Notes under the pieces: generated by a model | Seen by the model: the letters and a program-made list of their open reading frames with translations, nothing else | What the model was told of the DNA's origin: nothing | Database searches by the model: none | Source of the DNA: Chryseobacterium sp. | GTDB lineage: Bacteria > Bacteroidota > Bacteroidia > Flavobacteriales > Weeksellaceae | NCBI GenBank assembly: GCA_003248755.1 | Contig: QFQW01000022.1 | Span: 1 to 52,066, forward strand | Length of the DNA stretch: 52,066 nucleotides | Direction: 5' to 3' | Made by a program: the position numbers and the translations under genes | Shown here: one piece after another, positions 1 through 7,341 of the stretch | Numbering within the stretch: the first letter of the stretch is position 1 | Layout of the letters: every line of letters starts with the position of its first letter

Positions 1-629
1 ATAACGAATCCCGTAATGTTTTTGTCATCATCAATCTTAGCAAACAAAGTAAATGTATCTGCAAATCCTGCATTGGAAATCCACATTTTTTGTCCATTAA
101 TAATATAATGTTTTCCGTCCTCGGAAAGTTTAGCTCTTGTTTTCCCGCTGTTGGCGTCCGAACCTGCATCCGGCTCAGTCAAACAATAGGCTCCGAATTT
201 AGTTCCGGCAGCCAAGTCCGGAAGGTATTTCTGCTTTTGTTCCTCGGTTCCGTAAAGCAGGATAGGAAGCGTTCCGATTCCGGTATGCGCGCCATAAGCC
301 GTTGCCAATGAACCTGTAGAACCGGAAAGGTAATCGCAAGCCAGCATTGTGGTCACGAATCCCATTCCCAAACCGCCGTAAGCTTCCGGAACAGCAATTC
401 CCAAAAATCCCATTTCCCCGATTTTACGCATTACTTCTTCCGTGTAAGCGTAATCTTTTTTCTCGAATCTTTCCTTATTCGGAACTACTTCTTTATCGAT
501 GAATTCCTTAGCAGAATCACGAAGCATCTTTTGTTCTTCGGACAATTCCTCGATGCTGAAAATTTCCTGAGCAGTAATATCCCTTACAAGGAATTCGCCA
601 CCGTCTAATGTTTTTGTATCTGTTGACAT
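1..629 (-). CDS. Acyl-CoA dehydrogenase (partial, N-terminal 209 residues)
   Basis: This gene starts at the ATG at 629-627 and runs off the left edge, so its 3' part is missing. The 209 visible residues are the helical N-terminal domain and the start of the middle beta domain of an acyl-CoA dehydrogenase. They include the flavin-loop signature YCLTEPDAGSD and the following KMWISNAGFAD segment. The family oxidises acyl-CoA to trans-2-enoyl-CoA, using FAD and passing electrons to ETF. The catalytic glutamate would lie beyond the edge. It is the last visible gene of the marR-fadN-fadA operon, in the same order as Bacillus fadN-fadA-fadE. A four-helix-bundle gene separates it from the thiolase. 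Family assignment is secure; chain-length preference cannot be read. Confidence 0.93.
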   Translation of the reverse strand, partial: MSTDTKTLDGGEFLVRDITAQEIFSIEELSEEQKMLRDSAKEFIDKEVVPNKERFEKKDYAYTEEVMRKIGEMGFLGIAVPEAYGGLGMGFVTTMLACDYLSGSTGSLATAYGAHTGIGTLPILLYGTEEQKQKYLPDLAAGTKFGAYCLTEPDAGSDANSGKTRAKLSEDGKHYIINGQKMWISNAGFADTFTLFAKIDDDKNITGFV

Positions 630-644
630 AATGTTTATTTTGTG

Positions 645-675
645 ATTTTAAATTTTAGATTATAAATTTTAAATG
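645..675. repeat. Left arm of imperfect inverted repeat around four-helix-bundle gene 1
   Basis: The reverse complement of this 31-bp AT-rich stretch matches 1047-1077 at 27 of 31 positions. The two arms enclose the small gene at 688-1044. In the leftward transcript they could pair and hold that gene in a loop. The AT richness lowers the weight of the match. Confidence 0.6.
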
Positions 676-687
676 TAAGATTCGCTG

Positions 688-1044
688 TTATAAATTTTCA
701 GATGAAGTTTTGATGATTTTAGTTAGAATATTAATGATGCTTTCGATTTCTTTTAAATAAGAATCAACCTCAATCTCTACAAGATTTGATGACTGATAAA
801 GCTTTAACCAATATTTTGTTTCTCTTGCCTCTTTGTTTGCAATAGAAAGTTTTGAGATAAAATCTTTTTTAGATTGAGCAGCAATTGCTTCTTCTACATT
901 TGCACCAATCGAAGTTCCACAACGAAGAATCTGTTTTGAAAGAATGTATTCATTCTGAGATTTACAAATCGTATAAAATTTAATTATACTTAATGCAAAT
1001 TCAAATGTTTTATTCTGAATCAAATTATCTTCTTTGAAGCTCAT
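688..1044 (-). CDS. Four-helix-bundle protein (23S rRNA intervening-sequence-protein family)
   Basis: A 118-residue, all-helical protein of the family first found in intervening sequences of 23S rRNA (IVP/S23). Family marks are the SKQILRCGTSIGANVEEA block (the usual LxxQLxRaatSIxaNiaEa) and the ARETKYWLKLYQSS block of the third helix. The length is normal for the family. Structures of relatives are pentameric four-helix bundles; no biochemical role is established. It lies between the thiolase and acyl-CoA dehydrogenase genes of a beta-oxidation operon and is enclosed by the imperfect inverted repeat 645-675/1047-1077. It is unlikely to take part in fatty acid degradation; the position suggests insertion as a self-contained unit. 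Confidence 0.88.
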   Translation of the reverse strand: MSFKEDNLIQNKTFEFALSIIKFYTICKSQNEYILSKQILRCGTSIGANVEEAIAAQSKKDFISKLSIANKEARETKYWLKLYQSSNLVEIEVDSYLKEIESIINILTKIIKTSSENL

Positions 1045-1046
1045 CT

Positions 1047-1077
1047 CATCTAAAATTTATAATTTAAAATCTATAAT
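1047..1077. repeat. Right arm of imperfect inverted repeat around four-helix-bundle gene 1
   Basis: This arm is the partner of 645-675 (27 of 31 positions complementary). It begins 2 bp past the start codon of the four-helix-bundle gene and ends 2 bp from the thiolase stop codon at 1080-1082. Confidence 0.6.
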
Positions 1078-1079
1078 TA

Positions 1080-2258
1080 TTAAAGAAGTTCGAATACACT
1101 CGCCGCACCCTGACCAGTTCCTACGCACATTGTGACAACGCCATATTTGCTTTGTCTGCGTTTCATTTCATCAAGAAGTTGAACAGTCAGTTTAGTTCCT
1201 GTACAGCCAAGTGGATGTCCAAGTGCGATTGCGCCTCCGTTTACGTTTACGATTTCAGGATTGATGTTCAATTCTCTTAAAATGGCGACTGATTGCGAAG
1301 CAAAAGCTTCGTTCAGTTCAAATAAATCGATATCCGATTGTTTAAGACCAGCTTGTTCCAACGCTTTTGGAATGGCGTACATTGGACCAATTCCCATAAT
1401 TCTTGGCGGAACACCAACTGTAGAATAGGAGAGAAGTCTTGCAACTGGCGTCAGATTTAATTCTTTGACCATTCTTTCGGACATTACCATTGTGAAAGCA
1501 GCGCCGTCAGAAGTCTGAGAAGAGTTACCTGCTGTTACAGAACCATTGGCAGCGAAAACAGGACGAAGTTTTGCCAAGGCCTCGATTGAAGTATCAGCTC
1601 TCGGACCTTCATCTTGTTTGAATGCATATTCTTTGGTCTGGATTTTTTCCTTTTCATCCAGGAAATTATATTTCACATCAATCGGAACAATCTGATTTTC
1701 AAATTTTCCTTCCTGTATCGCTTTAATTGCTTTCTGATGTGAATTGTAGGCAAATTGGTCTTGTTCCTCACGACCCACTTTGAATTCTTTGGCAACCGCT
1801 TCCGCCGTTAATCCCATTCCCCAATAGTAATCGGGATTTGATTTGGCTAAATCCGTGTCCGGGATTGGTTTGTAGCCACCCATTGGAATGTAAGACATAC
1901 TTTCTGCTCCACCTGCGATGATGCATTCTGCCATTCCGGCTTTGATTTTCGCTGCCGCAATCGCAATCGATTCTGAGCCTGAGGCACAATATCTGTTGAC
2001 TGTCACTCCCGGCACTTTGTCCGTATCCAATCCCATTAGTGAAATGAGTCTTGCGACATTCAGTCCTTGTTCTGCTTCCGGCATTGCACAACCGACAATC
2101 AAATCGTCGATGCGGGCCGGGTCAAGATTTGGAACATCTTTCATCAGACGTTCTATCACAGTTGCCGCCATATCATCCGAACGGGTAAAACGCAAAGAAC
2201 CTTTCGGTGCTTTACCAACTGCTGTTCTGTATCCTGTTACTATATATGCTTCGTTCAT
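1080..2258 (-). CDS. fadA: Acetyl-CoA C-acyltransferase (3-ketoacyl-CoA thiolase)
   Basis: A full-length thiolase of 392 residues, the normal size of the family. The acylated cysteine is Cys91 in NRYCASGSES. The second half holds NEAFA, the catalytic histidine His348 in GHPLGCTGT and the proton-donating Cys378 in CVGTGQGAA. It should cleave 3-ketoacyl-CoA to acetyl-CoA and a shortened acyl-CoA, the last step of beta-oxidation, in the cytoplasm. It sits between fadN and the acyl-CoA dehydrogenase in one leftward operon. The degradative context argues against a purely biosynthetic acetoacetyl-CoA thiolase. Confidence 0.95.
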   Translation of the reverse strand: MNEAYIVTGYRTAVGKAPKGSLRFTRSDDMAATVIERLMKDVPNLDPARIDDLIVGCAMPEAEQGLNVARLISLMGLDTDKVPGVTVNRYCASGSESIAIAAAKIKAGMAECIIAGGAESMSYIPMGGYKPIPDTDLAKSNPDYYWGMGLTAEAVAKEFKVGREEQDQFAYNSHQKAIKAIQEGKFENQIVPIDVKYNFLDEKEKIQTKEYAFKQDEGPRADTSIEALAKLRPVFAANGSVTAGNSSQTSDGAAFTMVMSERMVKELNLTPVARLLSYSTVGVPPRIMGIGPMYAIPKALEQAGLKQSDIDLFELNEAFASQSVAILRELNINPEIVNVNGGAIALGHPLGCTGTKLTVQLLDEMKRRQSKYGVVTMCVGTGQGAASVFELL

Positions 2259-2271
2259 AGATTAGAGATAT

Positions 2272-2288
2272 TTAGACAAGAGATTTGA
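2272..2288. repeat. Left arm of a perfect 17-bp inverted repeat around four-helix-bundle gene 2
   Basis: TTAGACAAGAGATTTGA is the exact reverse complement of 2607-2623. A shorter hairpin also forms on this side: AGACAAGAG at 2274-2282 pairs with CTCTTGTCT at 2291-2299. The arm lies 13 bp upstream of the thiolase ATG. Confidence 0.8.
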
Positions 2289-2303
2289 GACTCTTGTCTG
2301 GTT

Positions 2304-2570
2304 TTAATAATTAATATTTTTCTTAAGATTTTCTTTGAAGACAAAAATCATTTTTTGAATTTCATCCAACTTATTTAATAATGATTCATTTATTCCTATT
2401 GAGATAAAATTTAATCTTTCACAGATAATAAGTTGGGTAACTGCACATCTTTTGATTTGAGAAGAAAGTCCGTATTTTTCTTCAATCGGCATATTGACCA
2501 AAGCTTTATAAACTTCAATTACTAAATCAATTGAATCATTCCAAATTTTTAATTTTCTAATATTATGCAT
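2304..2570 (-). CDS. Four-helix-bundle protein with an internal in-frame deletion
   Basis: An 88-residue relative of the IVP/S23 four-helix-bundle family, but of the other common subgroup (start MHNIRKLKIWNDSIDLV). Helix 1 and the beginning of helix 2 (SSQIKRCAV) are normal. They then join directly to TQLIICERLNFIS, which in family members belongs to helix 3. The usual block between them (SIPSNIAEG...YELE, about 30-35 residues) is absent, while the reading frame and the C-terminal helix (LLNKLDEIQKMI) are kept. The product could not form the normal bundle and may be a decaying gene. It lies between fadN and fadA, inside a perfect 17-bp inverted repeat. Confidence 0.8.
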   Translation of the reverse strand: MHNIRKLKIWNDSIDLVIEVYKALVNMPIEEKYGLSSQIKRCAVTQLIICERLNFISIGINESLLNKLDEIQKMIFVFKENLKKNINY

Positions 2571-2606
2571 AATCTAAGTCGTCTTTTTGTCTCTTGTCTC
2601 CAATCT

Positions 2607-2623
2607 TCAAATCTCTTGTCTAA
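2607..2623. repeat. Right arm of a perfect 17-bp inverted repeat around four-helix-bundle gene 2
   Basis: TCAAATCTCTTGTCTAA is the exact reverse complement of 2272-2288. It overlaps the fadN stop codon (2620-2622, read leftwards). A second CTCTTGTCT copy lies next to it at 2591-2599. Confidence 0.8.
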
Positions 2624-4992
2624 TTCCTCACCGGTTTTCCTGTTTTTAACATTCCACCGATTCTCTCGAGCGTTTTTCTTTCTCCACAAAGTGATAGAAA
2701 TGCTTCTCTTTCCAAATCCAATAAGTATTGTTCAGAAACTTCTGTCTGCTCAGAAAGATTACCGCCGGTCATTACGTAACCAATTTTGTTAGCTATTTTT
2801 CTATCGTGTTCTGATGCGTAACCACCTGCAACCATTTGGTCAGTTCCAACGTAGAACATTCCCATTGCTTCGTTTCCTAGAACTTTAACTTTCTCAGGAA
2901 CTGGCGGTGTGTAACCTAATTCATCCAAAACAATCGCCTGACGTTTGGCTTCTGCAATTTGTCTGTCTTTGTTGACAACGATGATATCTTTATCTGTCAG
3001 AATTCCCATTTGTTTAGCTTCCCAGGCAGAAGTTGCCACTTTTGCCGTTGCGATATTCATAAAATAATTTCGAAGATGATTGGTCTTAACATCGTCTGGA
3101 AGTGTTCCTTTCAATGCTCTCAATGCAAATTCTTTTGTTCCGCCACCTCCTGGAATCAGACCAACGCCAACTTCCACCAAACCGATGTAAGTTTCCGCTG
3201 CAGCAACGATTTTGTCCGCGTGCATAGAGAATTCACATCCACCGCCAAGCGTCATTCCGAAAGGTGCAGCGATGACAGGAATTGATGAATATCTTAGCTT
3301 CATAGAAGTCTGCTGGAACATCGCAATCGCCATATTCAGTTCGTACCAATCCTGTTCAACAGCCATCATCATTACCATTGCGAGATTAGCGCCGACTGAG
3401 AAATTGTCAGCCTGATTTCCTACAACCAAACCTCTGTAATCTTTCTCGGCAATGTCGATGGATTTATTAAGACCTTCCAAAACGCCACCTCCAAGAGAGT
3501 TCATTTTTGAACGGAACTCGAAGTTCAAAATACCGTCACCAAGGTCAATTAATGCAGATTCGGAATTGGACCAAACTATTTTTTCTTTTCTGATATTATT
3601 AAGTATAATGAAAGCATCCTGACCAGGAATTGGTTCGTACGATTTTGTATTCTGATTGTAGAATAATTGTTTTCCGTTTTCCAGCTTGTAAAAAGATTCG
3701 TTTCCGGAAGCCAGCATTTCTTTTACCCAATCAGCGACTTTATAGCCTTCACTTTCAACCAAATCAATTCCTTTCTGAACACCAACAAAATCCCAGTTTT
3801 CGAACGGTCCGTATTTCCAGGCATAACCGGTTTTCATCGCATCATCGATAGAGTAGAACACATCCGTAATTTCCGGAACTCTTTGAGAAACGTAAGCGAA
3901 CAATGAAGCAAAATGTTTTCTAATCAATTCTCCGGCTTTGGATTGGTCTTTCAACAAAATCGGCAAACGGTTTTTCAAACTTCCGGCTTCTTTCGCTGTT
4001 GTAACGATAGGAAGTTTAGGTTGTTTTGTCGGTTCGTAGCCCAACGTTTGATAGTTAAGAACGAAACGGTTTACATTTCCGCCAGCATCTTTTTCTTTAT
4101 AATAAAATCCTTTTTTAGCTTTATCACCAAGAAATTTATTTTCAATCAGGAAATTCAGAGTTTTCGAGTCTTTAAGTGCCTGAACCATTTCATCATCTTT
4201 AAGATTCGCCTGAAGTCCTTTGGTTACGTTGAAAGCCGTATCTAATCCAACTAAATCTCCCAATTTGAAAGTCCCGGTTTTTGGACGATTCAGCAAATCT
4301 CCGGTCAGGGAATCGGCTTCTTCAATCGTTAAACCGATTTCTTCCGTCAATTCCATAATTTTCGCCATCGAGTAGACACCGACTCTGTTGCCGATAAAAC
4401 CTGGTGTATCTTTACAAAGAACCGTTGTTTTTCCGAGGAACTTTTCACCGTAAGACATAAAGAAATCAATCACAGATTGGTCTGTTTTCGGACCAGGAAT
4501 CACTTCAAATAATTTCAGATATCTCGGTGGATTGAAGAAGTGTGTTCCGCAGAAATGTTTCTGGAAATCTTCTGACCTTCCTTCCGACATCAGATGAATC
4601 GGGATTCCCGATGTGTTAGAAGTTACCAAAGTTCCTTCTTTACGAAGTTTGTCCACTTTTTCAAACATCGATTGTTTGATATCCAGTCTCTCGACAATCA
4701 CCTCAATGACCCAATCCGAATTTTTAATTTTTTCGAAATCATCTTCAAAATTTCCAACCGTAATTCTGGAGGCAAAAGATTTGTCATAGATTGGTGAAGG
4801 ATTACTTTTCAAAGCGTTGTCAAGATGACCTTGCGCCACGCTGTTCCTTGTTTTTTTGTCGGCATTTTCCGAGTCTTTCGGAGGCATATCCAACATCAAA
4901 ACCTGAATGCCGTTACCTGCCAGATGACAGGCAATCCCGGAACCCATCACGCCGGAACCGAGAACCGTAACGTGTTTTATTTTTCTGTTCAT
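2620..4992 (-). CDS. fadN: 3-hydroxyacyl-CoA dehydrogenase / enoyl-CoA hydratase fusion
   Basis: A 790-residue bifunctional beta-oxidation enzyme. The NAD-binding hydroxyacyl-CoA dehydrogenase part comes first: GSGVMGSGIACHLAG at residues 12-26, then NTSGIPI, THFFNPP and DTPGFIGNRV. The crotonase part is C-terminal, with an oxyanion-hole region SVGANLA, then GMTLGGGCEFSMH and GLIPGGGGTKE. This order is the reverse of E. coli FadB but matches Bacillus FadN in layout and length. It hydrates enoyl-CoA and oxidises 3-hydroxyacyl-CoA. It heads the enzyme part of the operon, with marR upstream. The 150-bp gap to marR is nearly filled by an inverted-repeat element (5031-5145). Confidence 0.94.
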   Translation of the reverse strand: MNRKIKHVTVLGSGVMGSGIACHLAGNGIQVLMLDMPPKDSENADKKTRNSVAQGHLDNALKSNPSPIYDKSFASRITVGNFEDDFEKIKNSDWVIEVIVERLDIKQSMFEKVDKLRKEGTLVTSNTSGIPIHLMSEGRSEDFQKHFCGTHFFNPPRYLKLFEVIPGPKTDQSVIDFFMSYGEKFLGKTTVLCKDTPGFIGNRVGVYSMAKIMELTEEIGLTIEEADSLTGDLLNRPKTGTFKLGDLVGLDTAFNVTKGLQANLKDDEMVQALKDSKTLNFLIENKFLGDKAKKGFYYKEKDAGGNVNRFVLNYQTLGYEPTKQPKLPIVTTAKEAGSLKNRLPILLKDQSKAGELIRKHFASLFAYVSQRVPEITDVFYSIDDAMKTGYAWKYGPFENWDFVGVQKGIDLVESEGYKVADWVKEMLASGNESFYKLENGKQLFYNQNTKSYEPIPGQDAFIILNNIRKEKIVWSNSESALIDLGDGILNFEFRSKMNSLGGGVLEGLNKSIDIAEKDYRGLVVGNQADNFSVGANLAMVMMMAVEQDWYELNMAIAMFQQTSMKLRYSSIPVIAAPFGMTLGGGCEFSMHADKIVAAAETYIGLVEVGVGLIPGGGGTKEFALRALKGTLPDDVKTNHLRNYFMNIATAKVATSAWEAKQMGILTDKDIIVVNKDRQIAEAKRQAIVLDELGYTPPVPEKVKVLGNEAMGMFYVGTDQMVAGGYASEHDRKIANKIGYVMTGGNLSEQTEVSEQYLLDLEREAFLSLCGERKTLERIGGMLKTGKPVRN

Positions 4993-5030
4993 TATTAGAA
5001 AATATTTTTATGATTTATTTAATTTAAATT

Positions 5031-5145
5031 TTTATCGCAAAGGCGCAACGTTTTTTAATTGTAATTGTTTTCTAAGGTGCTATAAAATCGAAGATTTTAT
5101 TTCTTTGCGACTTTAAGGAACTATTTTTTGTGTCTTTGCGATAAA
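5031..5145. repeat. Gene-free inverted-repeat element (family A, copy 1)
   Basis: The ends TTTATCGCAAAG (5031-5042) and CTTTGCGATAAA (5134-5145) are exact reverse complements. The interior holds TCTAAGGTGCTATAAAATCGAAGATTTT, very like the interior of the element at 7211-7341. The right end is flush with the marR stop codon (5146-5148). The element has no ORF and forms most of the marR-fadN spacer, so it may act on read-through between the two genes. Confidence 0.75.
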
Positions 5146-5598
5146 CTATTTTTTGTGATTTAATTCGTTTGCGATTTTTAGAATGTCTGTCATCACTTCC
5201 TTGAAAACTTCGAATTTCTCAGGCGCAATTCTTTCCAATACTTTTTTATTGAAATTAACAACAACTTCCTTCGAAAGATTTCTGGAGTTGACACCTTTTT
5301 CAGTCAATTTGATAATCACTTCGCGTTTGTCGGTTGTGGTTTTTTCCTTGTAGATATAACCGTTGTCTTCTAAAAGCTTGATGATTCTCGTCAAAGAAGT
5401 AGGTTCAATCGCCATTTTTGGACCAAGATTAGTACTTCTCGTTCCTTCTTTTGGGTCAATTTTAAGTAGTGTAAGTGCTTGAACTGCAGTTGAATTGTAC
5501 AGGGAAGCTTGGTCCGAATACATTTTCGAGACCGCTAACCAAGCCGACTTTAACATCAAGTCAACACTTTCGACTTTTTCTGAATTTTTCTTTTCCAT
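5146..5598 (-). CDS. MarR family transcriptional regulator
   Basis: A winged-helix regulator of about 150 residues. The recognition region reads STNLGPKMAIEPTSLTRIIKLLEDNGYIYKE in pieces, and the wing follows (TTDKREVIIKLTEKG). The terminal helices for dimer formation are present. The start at 5598 (MEKKNSEKVE) is preferred; an in-frame ATG three codons earlier at 5607 is also possible, and neither has a clear ribosome site. It is the first gene of the fadN-fadA operon, so it probably represses beta-oxidation genes and responds to acyl-CoA or fatty acid (inference). A TATATTTG -7 element and a 26-bp palindrome directly upstream indicate autoregulation. Confidence 0.9.
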   Translation of the reverse strand: MEKKNSEKVESVDLMLKSAWLAVSKMYSDQASLYNSTAVQALTLLKIDPKEGTRSTNLGPKMAIEPTSLTRIIKLLEDNGYIYKEKTTTDKREVIIKLTEKGVNSRNLSKEVVVNFNKKVLERIAPEKFEVFKEVMTDILKIANELNHKK

Positions 5599-5623
5599 AA
5601 CTAGCATATTGAAGTGCTTTTTA

Positions 5624-5660
5624 CAAATATAAAAAAAATACTATGCATGCATAGTATTTT
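5624..5660 (-). promoter_or_regulatory. marR promoter with a 26-bp palindromic operator
   Basis: On the minus strand TATATTTG (5631-5624) fits the Bacteroidota -7 consensus TAnnTTTG and would place the transcript start near 5617. Immediately upstream lies AAAATACTATGCA followed by its exact reverse complement (5635-5660). A palindrome in the promoter spacer is the expected site for a MarR dimer. Confidence 0.7.
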
Positions 5661-5742
5661 GATATTAAGTTGTTTAAGTTGTTGATTAATAACAGATTAA
5701 TTGTTATGCGAATCTTATTAAATAAAATTGAAGAAAATCTAT

Positions 5743-6684
5743 TTAGTTAGAAATACTTGATTTAATCAATGTTTGCAGAGACTGTTTAATTTCGGTCAAA
5801 TTATGACAATTATCATAAAAATCCTCCAAATTTAGTTCCCAAAAATCATTTTTAAACGTCAATTTAATTTTTCTTAAATCTTGGGAGAAGTTTTTCTGGA
5901 GGTAAGAAAACATCATTTCTTTTTCCAATTTCGGTGCATCAATTTCAGGAGCATGAAATGTCCGGTTAAATTCTAAAATCTTTGGCGTAATCAGTTCCGG
6001 GTTGTTAAGAATAACTTCTTCGGAGATTCCACTGATAAGTTTTTTTTCTTTAATCCACCAGATTTTATCAGAAAATTCCTTTGCCAACCGCCAGTCGTGG
6101 GAAGAGAAAAGAATCAATTTGTTTTCTGATTTTGCAAGATTTCTGAGAAGTGATAAAATCATTAATTTAGTTTCTTCATCCAAATGTGTGGTTGGTTCGT
6201 CCAAAATAATGAAAGGAGAATTCTGAGCCAAAGCTCTTCCAATAAACGTTTTTTGAAGATTGCCATCGGATAATTCGGTCAGTTTTTTATTCTGATGTTC
6301 AGAGAGATTAAGTTTATTGATGATTTCTGCAATTTCCTGTTTATCAGTTTTATTCAGTTTAAAATAATAAGGATAATGGATATATTTTCCAAGCGAAATC
6401 AAATCGGTAACCGTATAATTATCAGGGATTTCAGCTTTAGAAAAAACAATGGCAATCTGAGAAGCTATTTTGTTAGAATCTAGTTTTTGAATCGATTTTC
6501 CATTGATGGAAATTTCGCCTTTCAATAGTTTATTCTGCCCAAGAATAGATTTGATTAAGGTGGTTTTCCCGATGCCGTTATTTCCCATTAATAAACAAAC
6601 TTCCCCTAATTCCAAAGACGAATTAATCTCCGAAACCAAAGGTTTTGAGTAACCGATTGTTGCTTGTTTTATTTCTAAGAACAT
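5743..6684 (-). CDS. ABC transporter ATP-binding protein, iron-complex type
   Basis: A 313-residue FecE/BtuD-like ATPase. Walker A is GNNGIGKTT (residues 34-42), the signature is LSDGN (138-142, a variant of LSGGQ), Walker B is FIILDEPTTHLD, and the H-loop is SSHD. The last 80 or so residues extend beyond a typical FecE and have no recognised motif. It should power the FecCD-type permease encoded at 7339-8310 on the same strand for uptake of a ferric siderophore, heme or cobalamin-like compound. The GxxExxY gene and its repeats separate the two. No substrate-binding protein gene is seen nearby. Confidence 0.88.
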   Translation of the reverse strand: MFLEIKQATIGYSKPLVSEINSSLELGEVCLLMGNNGIGKTTLIKSILGQNKLLKGEISINGKSIQKLDSNKIASQIAIVFSKAEIPDNYTVTDLISLGKYIHYPYYFKLNKTDKQEIAEIINKLNLSEHQNKKLTELSDGNLQKTFIGRALAQNSPFIILDEPTTHLDEETKLMILSLLRNLAKSENKLILFSSHDWRLAKEFSDKIWWIKEKKLISGISEEVILNNPELITPKILEFNRTFHAPEIDAPKLEKEMMFSYLQKNFSQDLRKIKLTFKNDFWELNLEDFYDNCHNLTEIKQSLQTLIKSSISN

Positions 6685-6693
6685 ATTTTATTA

Positions 6694-6770
6694 TTTACAC
6701 AAAGACACAATGATAATTTTATTTTGGTTATGTTTTAAGGCACAAGGTTTGAAAATCTTCGATTTTTTTA
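6694..6770. repeat. Left inverted copy of the element bounding the GxxExxY gene
   Basis: The stretch matches the reverse complement of about 7262-7343. Shared blocks include TTTACACAA, the 14-mer ATGTTTTAAGGCAC (6730-6743, inverted at 7289-7302) and the near-palindrome AAAATCTTCGATTTT (6752-6766, again at 7271-7285). No second terminal arm is visible on the gene side, so this is a half copy or one end of a larger unit. Confidence 0.65.
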
Positions 6771-6791
6771 CTGAATTAGTTTTTACTTTTT

Positions 6792-7172
6792 CTACAAATA
6801 ACCGTTTATTACTCTAGAAATACCTGCTTTAAATGTTTCTTCATTAAAGTTAATAAGTAAACCTAATTTACAATCTGTCATTTTTAGATAAGTTAGTAGC
6901 TGTGCTTTGTGAGAGGGGTTTATATATTCCACTGCTTTGATTTCTAATACTAATTTTGATTCAACTAAAATATCAATACGAAAAGCATTTTCTATTTTCA
7001 GTTCTTCATAAATTATTGGTAATATTATTTGTTTTTCAACTTTTAATCCTTGCTTCTGTAACTCATAAAACAAACATTCTTCATAAACATTCTCAAATAA
7101 GCCAGCACCTAATTTTTTATGAATCTTGAGTCCGGCATCAAAAACTATTTTTGATAATTCATTTTCTGTCAT
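6792..7172 (-). CDS. GxxExxY protein (PD-(D/E)XK nuclease-like family)
   Basis: The protein has 126 residues from the ATG at 7172 (MTENELSKIVFDAG). The family-naming motif is GLFENVY. The block RIDILVESKLVLEIKAVE carries the D...ExK residues of the PD-(D/E)XK fold. A longer reading frame upstream to 7247 runs into repeat DNA and encodes nothing family-like, so the inner start is chosen. Biochemical function is not established for the family. It splits an iron-type permease gene from its ATPase gene and is bounded by inverted copies of one repeat, so it looks inserted rather than part of transport. Confidence 0.88.
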   Translation of the reverse strand: MTENELSKIVFDAGLKIHKKLGAGLFENVYEECLFYELQKQGLKVEKQIILPIIYEELKIENAFRIDILVESKLVLEIKAVEYINPSHKAQLLTYLKMTDCKLGLLINFNEETFKAGISRVINGYL

Positions 7173-7210
7173 TTGTATTTTTTTCGAAGATAAAATAAAA
7201 TGGCATATTT

Positions 7211-7341
7211 CACACAAAGGCCCTAAGATTTCTTTTTTAGAGTACAAGGATTAACTTTGTTAAAAAAATGAAAATCTTCGATTTTCTAGTGCCTTAAAAC
7301 ATTTTCAATTAATTCAAAAAAATCTTAGTGCCCTTGTGTTA
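7211..7341. repeat. Inverted-repeat element upstream of the GxxExxY gene
   Basis: The ends are about 20-bp inverted repeats, ACACAA..TAAGATTT (from 7212) and AAATCTTA..TTGTGT (to 7339), with differences in the middle. The interior, read on the minus strand, holds TAAGGCACTAGAAAATCGAAGATTTT, the core shared with the element at 5031-5145. Its right end overlaps the stop codon of the permease (7339-7341). Confidence 0.7.

Noticed and set aside
90..311. 73-residue ORF on the plus strand
   Set aside because: It is antisense to the partial acyl-CoA dehydrogenase gene, whose family motifs are clear on the other strand.
688..1044. A 23S rRNA intervening sequence
   Set aside because: The gene is of the IVP family, but its neighbours are protein-coding genes and no rRNA sequence flanks it.
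7173..7247. 25-residue N-terminal extension of the GxxExxY protein
   Set aside because: It runs into repeat DNA (7211 onwards), and the family-typical sequence begins at MTENELSKIVFDAG.
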